64,000 bases of DNA from Bacillus sp. NTK074B (GCF_017303375.1 NZ_JAFKOH010000005.1:124001-188000), one strand, 5' to 3'. Positions 1 through 8,637 are shown, counted from the stretch's first letter. Notes: a model not told the origin generated them from the sequence alone. Translations and numbers: made by a program.

Positions 1-981
1 GACCGGTGAGGCTTCGGATAAACCGTACCCTTCAGAAATCATGACGTTGAATTTCTTTTCAAAGTTCTTAAGTAAGGCGACAGGTAAGGATGCACCGCCT
101 GAAATACAGAGACGGAGAGAGGATAGATCTTCTGGATTTCCTTCTGGATACTGAAACAGGAAGTTGTACATAGTAGGTACTCCTGCGAATACGGTCGGCT
201 GATGCTTCTTCGACAATTCAAAAATGGCTTTCGGGCTGAAACGGGGAACAATGAGCAAAGTGGCTCCCCTCAACAACGGTGCATTCAATACCACAGTCAA
301 ACAGAAGACATGGAACATCGGAAGAGCCGTAATCACGGTGTCGTCTTCATTCATTTTCAAATAGCTTCCTACATCCGTTGCGTTGGAATAAATATTTTTG
401 TGAGTCAACATGGCGCCTTTCGGTTTCCCTGTCGTTCCTGATGTGTAAAGGATGATGGCCACTTCATTTTCATCGACTGACTCACCCTTGAAAACAGGGT
501 TCCCCTTCCCAAGTACATCTGTAAACGATTTCATTTTAGGATACGCAAGAGAAATCTGATCTAAATCAATCCCCCTTGCCCTTTCGTCCCCTGATTCACA
601 AAGAATGAAGTGCTCCACATCAGTCAACAGATGCTGCATCTTTTCAATCAATGGTACCAATAAATCAAGTGTGACGATGGCCTTCACATCCCCGTTTTTC
701 AGGATGTAGCCAATCTCATCCGGTGTATAAATCGGATTGATTGGAATGACCTTCAACCCGAGGCGCAAGGCGCCATATAGGCCGATGACAAAATGAGGTG
801 AATTCCCTAATACAAGTGCGATGTGATCCCCTTTTTTCAGACCCAGCTGCTCAAGGCCACTTGCAAATTTTGAGACAGCACCATTCAATTCCCCGTATGT
901 ACTTGAGGTATTTAAAAAATGATAAGCCGTTTTATCTGCTTTCTCCTGAGCAATTTGATCTAACACTGTTGCAATATTCAA
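1..981 (-). CDS. lcfB: Long-chain fatty acid-CoA ligase, 3' part beyond the window
   Basis: Adenylate-forming enzyme that activates long-chain fatty acids to acyl-CoA for beta-oxidation. About 327 N-terminal residues are visible and the frame stays open to base 1, so the C-terminal part lies outside. The AMP-binding P-loop reads YTSGTTGKPKG, followed by MLTHKN and later SEGYGLSEASP, both typical of the family. The best start is TTG at 979-981, behind a GGGGGAGGG ribosome site with about 6 bases spacing. A FadR-type palindrome lies just upstream (1008-1025). The neighbouring lplJ, yhfI and yhfH match the B. subtilis context of yhfL/lcfB, which supports the symbol. Family assignment is firm; the exact chain-length preference is inferred. 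Confidence 0.9.
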   Translation of the reverse strand, partial: MNIATVLDQIAQEKADKTAYHFLNTSSTYGELNGAVSKFASGLEQLGLKKGDHIALVLGNSPHFVIGLYGALRLGLKVIPINPIYTPDEIGYILKNGDVKAIVTLDLLVPLIEKMQHLLTDVEHFILCESGDERARGIDLDQISLAYPKMKSFTDVLGKGNPVFKGESVDENEVAIILYTSGTTGKPKGAMLTHKNIYSNATDVGSYLKMNEDDTVITALPMFHVFCLTVVLNAPLLRGATLLIVPRFSPKAIFELSKKHQPTVFAGVPTMYNFLFQYPEGNPEDLSSLRLCISGGASLPVALLKNFEKKFNVMISEGYGLSEASPV

Positions 982-1007
982 TTGTATCCCTCCCCCTTTT
1001 CGTTAAC

Positions 1008-1025
1008 TGAATGAATGGTCATTCA
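1008..1025. promoter_or_regulatory. FadR-type operator
   Basis: The palindrome TGAATGAATGGTCATTCA lies 27 bases upstream of the lcfB start. It differs from the published Bacillus FadR consensus (TGAATGAMTANTCATTCA) at one central base. FadR represses fatty-acid degradation genes, including lcfB, in B. subtilis until long-chain acyl-CoA binds. The regulator gene itself is not in this window. Confidence 0.75.
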
Positions 1026-1094
1026 TCTAATTATTAAAAGTATTCAAAATATATTCTATATAAAGAAAAGTATTAATACAAGTATTATGGATAA

Positions 1095-1122
1095 AAAAAC
1101 CGCCCAAATTGGGCGGTTTTTC
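1095..1122 (-). terminator. Terminator of lplJ
   Basis: An 8-10 bp GC-rich hairpin (ACCGCCC/GGGCGGT) lies just after the lplJ stop and runs into a T-tract in the minus direction. Confidence 0.85.
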
Positions 1123-1130
1123 CATCAATA

Positions 1131-2117
1131 TTAATACACCAAATCCACAAACTCATCCTTCGTCACATTTCCGAAATAGTGTTGAATATCAACACCCTCC
1201 AATGCAGCCGCAATGTCTTTTCGTTCATAGCGGGTGCCGATCAGCTTTTCTTCGATATCATCAACATTACCGACCCCGAAGAAATCGCCATAGATTTTAC
1301 AGTTTTCAATTTTACCCTTGTTCACTTCAAGACGTACATCAATGGATCCGACAGGGAATCTGTGAGAGTGCTGAAGATTAAATTTCGGCGATTTACCATA
1401 ATTCCAATCCCAGTTCTGATAGCGCTCTTTTGAAAGTGCATGGATGTTCTTCCAATCTTCTTCCGTCAGGATATATTCTTCCACGTCGCTTCCGTCAAAG
1501 ATATAATCCAGAAGGGTTGAGCGGAACTCTTCAATGGTCAGTTTCTCTGAAAGGAATTCCGAGATATTGGCCACTCGGCTGCGAATCGATTTAATCCCTT
1601 TTGATTCAATCTTGTCCTTTTTCACCCGAAGAGCTGAAACAACGTTTTCCATTTCAGAGTCGAACAGGAGTGTTCCATGGCTGAACATGCGACCTTTCGT
1701 GGAGAACTGGGCGTTACCGGAAATCTTCCTGCCTTCTGCGATAATATCGTTACGACCGCTAAGCTCCGCCTTCACTCCGAGCTTATGAAGCGCCGTTACA
1801 ACAGGCTCAGTGAATTTTTTAAAGTTGTGGAAGCTCTCTCCATCATCCTTCGTGATAAAGCTGAAGTTCAGATTCCCTAAGTCATGATAAACGGCTCCCC
1901 CGCCGGAAAGACGGCGAACGACATGGAGACCTTGTTTCTCCACATAATCTGTATTGATTTCCTCTATTGTATTTTGATTTTTCCCAATGATGATGGAAGG
2001 TTCATTGATATAAAATAATAAATAACTCTCATTAATATCTAAGTTCTTCAGTGCATATTCTTCAATAGCAAGATTGATTCTTGGATCCGTGATCCCTTTA
2101 TTATCGATAAATAACAT
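1131..2117 (-). CDS. lplJ: Lipoate-protein ligase A
   Basis: Attaches free lipoate, through lipoyl-AMP, to lipoyl domains of 2-oxoacid dehydrogenases and the glycine cleavage system. The 328-residue protein has the BPL/LplA fold signature RRLSGGGAVYHDLGNLNFSF near residues 70-90, and the lysine-containing EGRKISGNAQ motif near 130-140. The C-terminal third is the lipoate-ligase accessory domain. Its length is normal for the family. The gene follows yhfI by 11 bases on the same strand, so the two are probably co-transcribed, and a terminator lies directly after it. Identification is firm from motif, length and gene order. Confidence 0.95.
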   Translation of the reverse strand: MLFIDNKGITDPRINLAIEEYALKNLDINESYLLFYINEPSIIIGKNQNTIEEINTDYVEKQGLHVVRRLSGGGAVYHDLGNLNFSFITKDDGESFHNFKKFTEPVVTALHKLGVKAELSGRNDIIAEGRKISGNAQFSTKGRMFSHGTLLFDSEMENVVSALRVKKDKIESKGIKSIRSRVANISEFLSEKLTIEEFRSTLLDYIFDGSDVEEYILTEEDWKNIHALSKERYQNWDWNYGKSPKFNLQHSHRFPVGSIDVRLEVNKGKIENCKIYGDFFGVGNVDDIEEKLIGTRYERKDIAAALEGVDIQHYFGNVTKDEFVDLVY

Positions 2118-2128
2118 CTTTCTTCCTC

Positions 2129-2863
2129 CTAAATATCTACTTCCATATCTTTTTCAGCTAACAGTACCTCGCCCTTATAAAGGGTTCTCGCTTCCGTTAC
2201 CAGCTGCTCCAGTTCTCCGAAATGGGGTAAATGGGTCAGTATCAGCTTTCGTGCATTGGACTTTTGGGCAAGATTACCTGCATCAAGACTCGTCATGTGA
2301 CCAGCGTTCGAGGCATCCATCCCTCCATAAAAGTTACATTCACATAGAAGTAAGTCAGCGTCCTGTCCAAATGAAACGAATTCTTCCCTAAAAGCAGAAT
2401 CTGCTGTATAAAACAGGGCTTTACCGTCTGCTTCAATTCTCATTCCGTAGCATGGAACAGGATGCTTGGTCTTCACAAATGTTACGGTGAAGGGACCAAT
2501 TGATAAAGACTTATCTGCGTTATATTCGTGGGCTTTCATTAAATCCTTATATGTAATGGTTTCAAACCCCTGCTGATCTTCCCTATGGGTATATACCGGT
2601 AATGTACCTTTATTTTTCCCAAGAAAATATTGAATCAACAAAGCGTGTTGTAGTACACCGATATCTGCCACATGATCCGGATGATAGTGGGATAAGAGGA
2701 CCGCATCCAGATCTGTTGCCTCTACGTGATGTTGCAGGTGGGACAGTACACCACTGCCACAGTCTATAAGCAGGTTAAAGCCATTAGATTCAAGTAAATA
2801 CCCGGAACTTGCTTCTCCTGCCTTCGGGTAACCGCCCCATTGCCCAATTATGGTTAGCTTCAT
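2129..2863 (-). CDS. yhfI: Metallo-beta-lactamase-fold hydrolase YhfI
   Basis: A 244-residue member of the MBL-fold superfamily. The metal-binding signature SHYHPDHVAD is near residue 60, with further ligand positions at TADSAF, ECNFYG and LTHLPHF. This layout resembles the RNase Z-like/arylsulfatase-like branch. The substrate is unknown; involvement in nucleic-acid or small-molecule ester hydrolysis would be a guess. It forms an operon with downstream lplJ and is divergent from yhfH. A 6-bp inverted repeat (AGTATG/CATACT, 2887-2902) lies in the short promoter region. Fold assignment is secure, function open. Confidence 0.9.
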   Translation of the reverse strand: MKLTIIGQWGGYPKAGEASSGYLLESNGFNLLIDCGSGVLSHLQHHVEATDLDAVLLSHYHPDHVADIGVLQHALLIQYFLGKNKGTLPVYTHREDQQGFETITYKDLMKAHEYNADKSLSIGPFTVTFVKTKHPVPCYGMRIEADGKALFYTADSAFREEFVSFGQDADLLLCECNFYGGMDASNAGHMTSLDAGNLAQKSNARKLILTHLPHFGELEQLVTEARTLYKGEVLLAEKDMEVDI

Positions 2864-2955
2864 GTTTGAACCTCGCTTTTCACATTAGTATGTACCCATA
2901 CTATACTTCATTCTGCCTATTTTTTCATTTTTTTCGCCCATTTTTGAATTAATGG

Positions 2956-2985
2956 TTGACGAAACTCATACTGTTATAATACAAT
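2956..2985 (+). promoter_or_regulatory. Probable sigma-A promoter of yhfH
   Basis: TTGACG (2956-2961) and TACAAT (2980-2985) are separated by 18 bases. A TATAAT at 2975-2980 is also present but would leave only 13 bases. The site lies about 75 bases upstream of yhfH. Confidence 0.45.
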
Positions 2986-3059
2986 AAAATAAATTAACAC
3001 ATCAGTTATATAACACGAACAATTGATGGGTGAATACAAATTTACGGAGGGTGATGAAC

Positions 3060-3194
3060 ATGGTAAAAAATATTGTTGAGTTCTTTCGGAATTTGCCGCC
3101 TAAGTCTTGTGCACAATGTGGGGATACAATTGAGGAACAGCATGAATGCTACGGTATTTATTGCGAGAAATGTACGACTGACTACGAATATTAA
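3060..3194 (+). CDS. yhfH: YhfH family small zinc-finger-like protein
   Basis: A 44-residue protein with two CxxC knuckles (CAQC near residue 15 and CEKC near 36) and an extra cysteine between them. This suggests a small zinc-binding fold. The N-terminal NIVEFFRNLPPK segment is typical of the YhfH family of Bacillus. An ACGGAGGGTG ribosome site precedes ATG 3060 with good spacing; ATG 3054 is in frame and would add two residues. It stands alone between yhfI (divergent) and a bidirectional terminator. Its function is not known. Confidence 0.85.
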   Translation: MVKNIVEFFRNLPPKSCAQCGDTIEEQHECYGIYCEKCTTDYEY

Positions 3195-3217
3195 GAATTA
3201 GGAAATGAAGGGGTAAT

Positions 3218-3251
3218 AAAAAGGATGCTCTCCATGAAGAGCATCCTTTTT
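3218..3251. terminator. Bidirectional terminator
   Basis: The hairpin AAGGATGCTCT/AGAGCATCCTT is flanked by A- and T-tracts on both sides. It sits between the convergent yhfH and the lipoprotein gene. Confidence 0.85.
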
Positions 3252-3255
3252 ATAT

Positions 3256-4008
3256 TTATTGTACTTCTACTGTTTCCATTGTGTGTTCGTGTATTTCTTC
3301 CCCTTTGGTAACATGCACCTGTACATTATAAGAACCTTTTTCCGGGAATGTGTAGGAACCGCTATACTTGCCGGCTTCATCCGGTGTCAGATCCACCCAT
3401 TCGTGCTTCTCCTGTCCATCCTGATATATTTCAAAACGAACCCTGGCATCTTCCAGTGGAGCTTCTTCGTTCTCAACATGGACCATCATGTCAGCTTCTT
3501 CACCGGCTGTAATACTGTCAGGCTTCATCAGATGAATAGATACGGTACTTTCATGGTCGCCATGATGGTGATCCTCTCCCGCTTCGTCATGTTCCCCTGC
3601 TTCTGCATTACCAATCACAATCTCTGTCTTTGGCATCGTATGCATATCGCGGGCGGTCACATGAACCTGTACGGTATACATGCCGTCTTCTTCAAACGTC
3701 TTATCTGCCTTGTATACCCCGTCCTTGTCATGCTTCGCTTCAATCATTTCACTTTCTTCTTTATGATCATTTTTCCAGATCTCATATTTGACTTCACCGG
3801 CATCTTCAACGTTCTCATCACCTTGTGTGACTTTCGTTGAAAGGGAAACGGTTTGACCCTTTTCCCCTTTTTCAGGTACGTCTAACTTTGCCTCGATTGC
3901 TTCTAATTTCTCATCGTCTTTTGCTCCGTTATCTTCATTTGAATTACCGCATGCAGCGATAAACAATGCAAGAAACCCTACCAGCATAAACAAACTTAAT
4001 TTTTTCAT
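3256..4008 (-). CDS. Lipoprotein with two YtkA-like domains
   Basis: A 250-residue secreted lipoprotein. The signal peptide ends in a lipobox at LFIAAC, so Cys20 would carry the lipid anchor. Two copies of an immunoglobulin-like YtkA/FixH-type domain follow (about residues 45-130 and 155-250); both share the pattern of GxYxxxxxFxxxGxYxVQVHVT. They are joined by an acidic, histidine-rich linker (DHHHGDH). YtkA-type proteins are often linked to copper or respiratory assembly, and the histidine linker could bind metal, but this is inference. The gene is monocistronic, between terminators. Confidence 0.85.
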   Translation of the reverse strand: MKKLSLFMLVGFLALFIAACGNSNEDNGAKDDEKLEAIEAKLDVPEKGEKGQTVSLSTKVTQGDENVEDAGEVKYEIWKNDHKEESEMIEAKHDKDGVYKADKTFEEDGMYTVQVHVTARDMHTMPKTEIVIGNAEAGEHDEAGEDHHHGDHESTVSIHLMKPDSITAGEEADMMVHVENEEAPLEDARVRFEIYQDGQEKHEWVDLTPDEAGKYSGSYTFPEKGSYNVQVHVTKGEEIHEHTMETVEVQ

Positions 4009-4106
4009 GATTGGTCCTCCTAATATCTTTCAGTGTATCACCATTATGTACCTCTCCCCAATTAGTATACACGTTCATGTTTACGAAGGGTTTGTCCATT
4101 TTATGA

Positions 4107-4147
4107 AGAAAAAACGGTAGATGTGTGTGACATCTACCGTTTTTTTC
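4107..4147 (-). terminator. Terminator of yhgE
   Basis: The stem ACGGTAGATGT/ACATCTACCGT is flanked by A- and T-tracts and lies just after the yhgE stop. Confidence 0.85.
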
Positions 4148-4148
4148 C

Positions 4149-6347
4149 TTAAGCTTCTACTGTTTTTGTATATTGTTTCTTGAATAACCCTACAAAGAAC
4201 ACGGCAGTCAATGCGACAAACACAATGAAGTATCCAAGCAGGATGAAGAGGTTTTGCCACATGAAAGCAAAGTCCCCGCTCGAGATGACCGCTTTGAAGG
4301 CTGATACCGAGTATGTCATCGGTAACAGTGCACTGATTGGTTGCAGTGCAGTCGGAATTAGTTCGAGTGGGAATGTACCGGCACTCGTTGTTAATTGCAG
4401 AATCAAGATGATGATGGCGACGAATCGTCCCGGATCACCAAGGATTGTAACCAGCATTTGAATCAATGCCAGGAATGTGAGACTCGTAATAATAGTAGAA
4501 AGTAAGAATAATGGTACACTTTCCACTTCAAGACCCAATCCAAAGAGTATAATGGCTGCTGCAATCAATGATTGAATGATCCCTACTGTCGTAAGGACAG
4601 TAAATTTACCCATGAACCAGCTCATTCCGCTTGATGGGCGATTGGATGGTTCTCTGAGCGGATACACAATTGAGATTAATAGTGCTCCTACAAATAGTCC
4701 AAGGGACAAGAAATAAGGAGCAAATCCAGTTCCGTAGTTTGGAACATGATTGATTTTCTCATTTTTCACGTCAACCGGACCTGCCATCATGTCGTACGTA
4801 TCATCATCGGCTTTGACACTGTTGGCTTCTTTTGCTGCGTCTTTTAATTTCGCTTCGTATTCCGTTGTACCGTCTGATAGTTTCGTTGTTCCATCCGCAA
4901 GCTCAGTTGAACCATCGGCAAGCTTTCTGGAACCGTCGGCAAGCTTAGTGGATCCGTCATATACCTGGTTAAGACCTGAGCTCAGTTCATTCGCTCCTGA
5001 AGCAAGGCCAACCGTTCCCTGGTATACGTCTCCAAGTTTCTCATTTAATAAACCGTAGTTTTCCACCACTTGATTTTGACCGGCTACAAGCTGATTAGAA
5101 CCTTCATCCAGCTGAGTTGATCCGGCTACAAGCTGATCGACGCCGCCTTGTAATTTTTTCTGGCCATCATTTAATGCACCAATTCCCCCTGCAAGAGAAT
5201 TCGCTCCTTTTTGAAGCTCAGTGGCACCATTGCTTAAAGCTCCAGTACCTGTTTGAAGTCCAGATGCTCCCTGCTTGATTTGATTAATGGCAGCCTTTAA
5301 TTCAGCCTGCTTTTCTTCAGGCAGGCTTCCCATATAAGGAGCCAATTCATTCTCAAGCTTAGTGGCACCTGCTCCGATAGCTTGAGCCCCAGCTTGTGCA
5401 CTGTCAGCTCCACCTTTTAGGGCACCGATCTTTTCAGCCAGTGTTTGAGATCCTGCTTGCAGTTTGGCTGTATTGTCTACTGCACTGTCAAGCCCAGCAT
5501 CCACCTGTTCCAAACCGGCCTTGCTTTTATCGATTCCGGCAGCAAGGGAATTCATCCCTGATTGGATATCCTGCGTTCCTTTATATAATTGTTGTGATTT
5601 ATCCGTCATGACACCGACACCGTCAGATAGTTCCTGAGAACCTTTTGCCAGTTTCTCGGCACCTGCACGGGTCTTTGCCACACCGTCTGTCATCTCGACG
5701 TTCTTTTCAGCAAGAACTGCTAGATTGTCTTTTAGCTCTTTGGCTCCTTGTGAGAGATCGATGGCTCCATTGTTGATTTCACCTGCTGTATCACTGGCAG
5801 TCTGGAAACCATCTCCCATATCCTGAATTGTATCAAACATTGTTTCAGCATAGGTTTCAGATACCGATTTAGAGAGGCTTGCTTTGATCTCTTTCATCGC
5901 CGTATCCCCGATTTGAGCTGATAAGAAGTTGAAACTTTCATTCGGTACATATTTTAAAGAAAGCTTCTGAGGTTCATCTTCTAACAATGTTGTACCATTT
6001 TTAGAGAAGTCCTCTGGAATTTCCACAAGCATGTAATAGTCCTGTTTCTCCAGATTCTTATAACCTTCCTCTTTATCGACAAAGTGAAAATCGAATTCGT
6101 TGCTGTCTTTTAATTCATCAACCAGATCCGATCCGATATGCAATTCCTTTCCGTCAAACTCCGCGCCCTGATCGCTGTTGACAACGGCTACGGGAAGGTC
6201 GGAAAGCTGCTCGTATGGATCCCAGAATGCCCATAAGAACATGCCGCTGTATAGTACAGGTATAAAGAGCACGGCTAGAATTGGAATGAGCAGCTTCTTG
6301 TTGCGAAAAATCGCTTTGAATTCTGAACCAACAAATGATTTTTTCAT
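4149..6347 (-). CDS. yhgE: YhgE/Pip family membrane protein
   Basis: A 732-residue inner-membrane protein of the Pip (phage infection protein)/YhgE family, related to the ABC-2-type permease fold. An N-terminal membrane segment (about residues 18-40) is followed by a large extracytoplasmic region. Residues ~180-510 contain many Gly-containing repeats such as ELSDG, KLADGS and LxAGS that form coiled-coil-like heptads. Five to six membrane helices lie at the C-terminus (about 540-725). Relatives serve as phage receptors or type VII secretion-associated proteins; the role here is unknown. It follows the TetR gene yhgD, and two TGAC-N15-GTCA sites lie between them, so repression by YhgD is likely. 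Confidence 0.92.
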   Translation of the reverse strand: MKKSFVGSEFKAIFRNKKLLIPILAVLFIPVLYSGMFLWAFWDPYEQLSDLPVAVVNSDQGAEFDGKELHIGSDLVDELKDSNEFDFHFVDKEEGYKNLEKQDYYMLVEIPEDFSKNGTTLLEDEPQKLSLKYVPNESFNFLSAQIGDTAMKEIKASLSKSVSETYAETMFDTIQDMGDGFQTASDTAGEINNGAIDLSQGAKELKDNLAVLAEKNVEMTDGVAKTRAGAEKLAKGSQELSDGVGVMTDKSQQLYKGTQDIQSGMNSLAAGIDKSKAGLEQVDAGLDSAVDNTAKLQAGSQTLAEKIGALKGGADSAQAGAQAIGAGATKLENELAPYMGSLPEEKQAELKAAINQIKQGASGLQTGTGALSNGATELQKGANSLAGGIGALNDGQKKLQGGVDQLVAGSTQLDEGSNQLVAGQNQVVENYGLLNEKLGDVYQGTVGLASGANELSSGLNQVYDGSTKLADGSRKLADGSTELADGTTKLSDGTTEYEAKLKDAAKEANSVKADDDTYDMMAGPVDVKNEKINHVPNYGTGFAPYFLSLGLFVGALLISIVYPLREPSNRPSSGMSWFMGKFTVLTTVGIIQSLIAAAIILFGLGLEVESVPLFLLSTIITSLTFLALIQMLVTILGDPGRFVAIIILILQLTTSAGTFPLELIPTALQPISALLPMTYSVSAFKAVISSGDFAFMWQNLFILLGYFIVFVALTAVFFVGLFKKQYTKTVEA

Positions 6348-6381
6348 GTTTACCTCCTGCTAATTTTAAAAATGGAACTAT

Positions 6382-6404
6382 TGACCAATAAGTTCAAACG
6401 GTCA
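6382..6404. promoter_or_regulatory. Candidate YhgD operator 1 (yhgE promoter)
   Basis: TGAC and GTCA half-sites are separated by exactly 15 bases, 35 bases upstream of yhgE. The same spacing recurs at 6423-6445 and 7068-7090. The right part (TCAAACGGTCA) is also present, inverted, in front of yhgD (7060-7070). Confidence 0.6.
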
Positions 6405-6422
6405 TTATGGAGTGGGAATAAT

Positions 6423-6445
6423 TGACTATATTATTCAAATAGTCA
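6423..6445. promoter_or_regulatory. Candidate YhgD operator 2 (yhgE promoter)
   Basis: A perfect 9-bp inverted repeat (ATTGACTAT/ATAGTCAAT, 6421-6447) contains TGAC-N15-GTCA. Its centre is 41 bases from that of the first site. The lack of a T-run on the minus strand argues against a yhgD terminator. Confidence 0.6.
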
Positions 6446-6470
6446 ATTTTTATCAAAAATGAAGGACTAT

Positions 6471-7043
6471 CTAATTCGATAACCCCTTAATGATATATAG
6501 TTCAAACAAGTCGGCAATTTCATCTTTATCCAGTGGACCATGAGTACGTTCCCAATCAAAAATCAAGGAAACATATAGCTTTAACAGAACAAATGCAGTC
6601 ATTTCGGGATTGCATGGTTTGATTGCTTCTGAGGCAATGGCCTTTTCTATCCGATGACTAAGGAATTTGATCACTACTTTCTCCATGCGGTCAATCACTT
6701 CAGATACTGCAGGCGTCCCCATTTCGCGGGCTTCCTGGTATAATTTGATGGTCAGCTTATGCTCTTTTCGAAATTCAAGTAAACGAAATAGTGCCGCATG
6801 AACATTTTCTGAGAATGTTGAATCTGGATTAATGACTTCTTCTGCTTCATGGGTCATTTCTTTAATGAGTGATGAGACAATCTCATCGAATAACTCTTCC
6901 TTGTTTCTGAAGAATGTATATATCGTGCCCTTTCCAACGTTTGCCAGTTTAGCTACTTGATCCATCGTCGTGGCTTTATAACCAAACAAAGAAAATGAAT
7001 TGGTAGCAGCCTCGAGTATTTGTTTCTTACGATCAATCGCCAT
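6471..7043 (-). CDS. yhgD: TetR/AcrR family repressor YhgD
   Basis: A 190-residue regulator. The N-terminal TetR helix-turn-helix is clear: ILEAATNSFSLFGYKATTMD, then KLANVGKGTIYTFFRNKEEL (residues ~8-50). The C-terminal ligand-binding domain has no recognisable specificity. It precedes yhgE on the same strand, as in B. subtilis, and most likely represses itself and yhgE. TGAC-N15-GTCA sites are found in front of both genes. The inducer is unknown. Confidence 0.93.
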   Translation of the reverse strand: MAIDRKKQILEAATNSFSLFGYKATTMDQVAKLANVGKGTIYTFFRNKEELFDEIVSSLIKEMTHEAEEVINPDSTFSENVHAALFRLLEFRKEHKLTIKLYQEAREMGTPAVSEVIDRMEKVVIKFLSHRIEKAIASEAIKPCNPEMTAFVLLKLYVSLIFDWERTHGPLDKDEIADLFELYIIKGLSN

Positions 7044-7059
7044 GACCTCACTCCTTTTT

Positions 7060-7090
7060 TGACCGTTTGACCAAATTTGTTATTTAGTCA
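7060..7090. promoter_or_regulatory. Candidate YhgD autoregulatory operator
   Basis: TGAC-N15-GTCA at 7068-7090 has inner AAAT/ATTT symmetry, and an extra TGACC half-site starts at 7060. It lies 17-47 bases upstream of the yhgD start, where a repressor would block transcription. Confidence 0.6.
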
Positions 7091-7230
7091 TTTTGTTAAC
7101 ATTGATAAATTTATCACATCTTCGATCATTACACAAGAGATATTTTTCAGTTTCTAAAGCCAAGGATTCTTCATATCGAATGAGCCCTCTTGAATAGGCT
7201 ATAGGTATAAGGTTTGTAAGGAGGTGCAAT

Positions 7231-8637
7231 ATGAATATTTACGTAGTGAAAAGCGGCGATTCACTCTGGTCGATCGCGTCAAAATATGGTGTGGAAGTAA
7301 ACCAGATTGCTTATGGGAATCAGTTGAAAAATCCGAATCTACTTATTATCGGACAAAGTCTTCTCATCCCTGAACCTTTAAAGGAGTATATTGTACAGCC
7401 TGGCGACACGTTATATAAAATCAGTCAAAAATATCAAATGGACATGGGAGAATTAGAAGCATTCAATCAAATCTCTGACCCGTCGACACTCTTTGTCGGT
7501 CAATTGATCGTGATGCCGGCATTCATTCATAAAGTCAGACCCGGTGACACAATGTATACCATTTCTTATAATTATAAAGTTCCCATGCAGCAGATATTAA
7601 ATGCAAATGCCATTTCTAATCCATCTCTTATTTATCCCGACCAGGAGATTAAAATTCCAAATACGAAACAGATGATTGAAGTAAATGCCTATACGACCAG
7701 GACGGATGGGGAAGGGATCGCTGAAGTGAATGGATTGGGGAGCTATTTCACTTACCTGGCCCCATTTACCCACTCCATCACGGGTGAAGGCAACATTACA
7801 AAATTGAATGATGACGGTCTTATTTCAGCAGCCAATAGTCAAACCGTTGAACCCCTATTGGTGTTGACAAATTATGTGGATGGAAAATTCGACTCTAATC
7901 TTGTCGCAAAAATATTGAGGAATGAATCTCTGCAGAACACATTAATTTCGTCCATCGTGAAGGAAATAGAAACGAAAGGTTATAAAGGCCTGAACATTGA
8001 TTTCGAATACGTTTATCCAGAAGACAGGGAAAATTACAATTCCTTTTTAAGAAGGACCGTGAAAGTATTAAAGCCTAAGGGCTATTCTGTTTCAACCGCC
8101 CTTGCACCTAAAATGAAGGGCGACCAAAAGGGATTGTTATACGAAGCCCATGATTATAAGGCTCACGGGGCAATCGTCGACTTTGTTGTCCTCATGACTT
8201 ACGAATGGGGGTGGGCTGGGGGTAAACCGTGGGCGATCGCTCCCATCAATGAAGTCAAAAAAGTACTGGACTATGCCGTGAGCGTCATCCCCCGCAAAAA
8301 AATCCTCATGGGGACTCCCTTGTATGGACGTGACTGGAAAGTTCCATGGGTTGATGGAACCTTCGCTAAAACCGTCTCTCCCCAGGGTGCCCTGGATTTG
8401 GCGAGCAAATATGGGGTACGCATTCAATATAATGACCAATATCAATCTCCCTTTTTCAATTACTGGGATGAAAGTGGTCAGCAACACGAAGTTTGGTTTG
8501 AAGATGGAAGAAGCATGCTGGCAAAGCAAAGAGTACTTGACGATTATGGATTAAGAGGTCTTAGCTACTGGGTTCTTGGTTCAGCTTTCCCACAGAATTG
8601 GCTGCTTCAGCATTCAAGATACCAGGTTAGAAAGTAG
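7231..8637 (+). CDS. LysM-GH18 peptidoglycan/cortex-lytic protein
   Basis: A 468-residue protein of the YaaH/SleL/YdhD class. Three LysM domains (about residues 1-48, 50-95 and 97-143) bind glycan strands; each begins with a xxVxxGDTLxxI pattern. A glycoside-hydrolase family 18 barrel follows, with the catalytic sequence GLNIDFEYV and proton donor Glu259. Such proteins act as N-acetylglucosaminidases on spore cortex fragments during germination. There is no signal peptide, which is usual for spore-coat-located members. SleL and YaaH commonly have two LysM repeats, so this is a three-LysM variant. A GGAGGTG ribosome site sets ATG 7231. It stands alone between yhgD and hemY. Confidence 0.88.
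   Translation: MNIYVVKSGDSLWSIASKYGVEVNQIAYGNQLKNPNLLIIGQSLLIPEPLKEYIVQPGDTLYKISQKYQMDMGELEAFNQISDPSTLFVGQLIVMPAFIHKVRPGDTMYTISYNYKVPMQQILNANAISNPSLIYPDQEIKIPNTKQMIEVNAYTTRTDGEGIAEVNGLGSYFTYLAPFTHSITGEGNITKLNDDGLISAANSQTVEPLLVLTNYVDGKFDSNLVAKILRNESLQNTLISSIVKEIETKGYKGLNIDFEYVYPEDRENYNSFLRRTVKVLKPKGYSVSTALAPKMKGDQKGLLYEAHDYKAHGAIVDFVVLMTYEWGWAGGKPWAIAPINEVKKVLDYAVSVIPRKKILMGTPLYGRDWKVPWVDGTFAKTVSPQGALDLASKYGVRIQYNDQYQSPFFNYWDESGQQHEVWFEDGRSMLAKQRVLDDYGLRGLSYWVLGSAFPQNWLLQHSRYQVRK

Noticed and set aside
3259..3840. 193-residue frame antisense to the YtkA-like lipoprotein gene
   Set aside because: Mirror of a well-supported lipoprotein gene; composition (Cys, Phe, His rich) is that of a shadow frame.
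6423..6445. Palindrome read as a terminator of yhgD
   Set aside because: No T-run follows on the minus strand, and its TGAC-N15-GTCA spacing recurs at two other sites, which fits an operator better.
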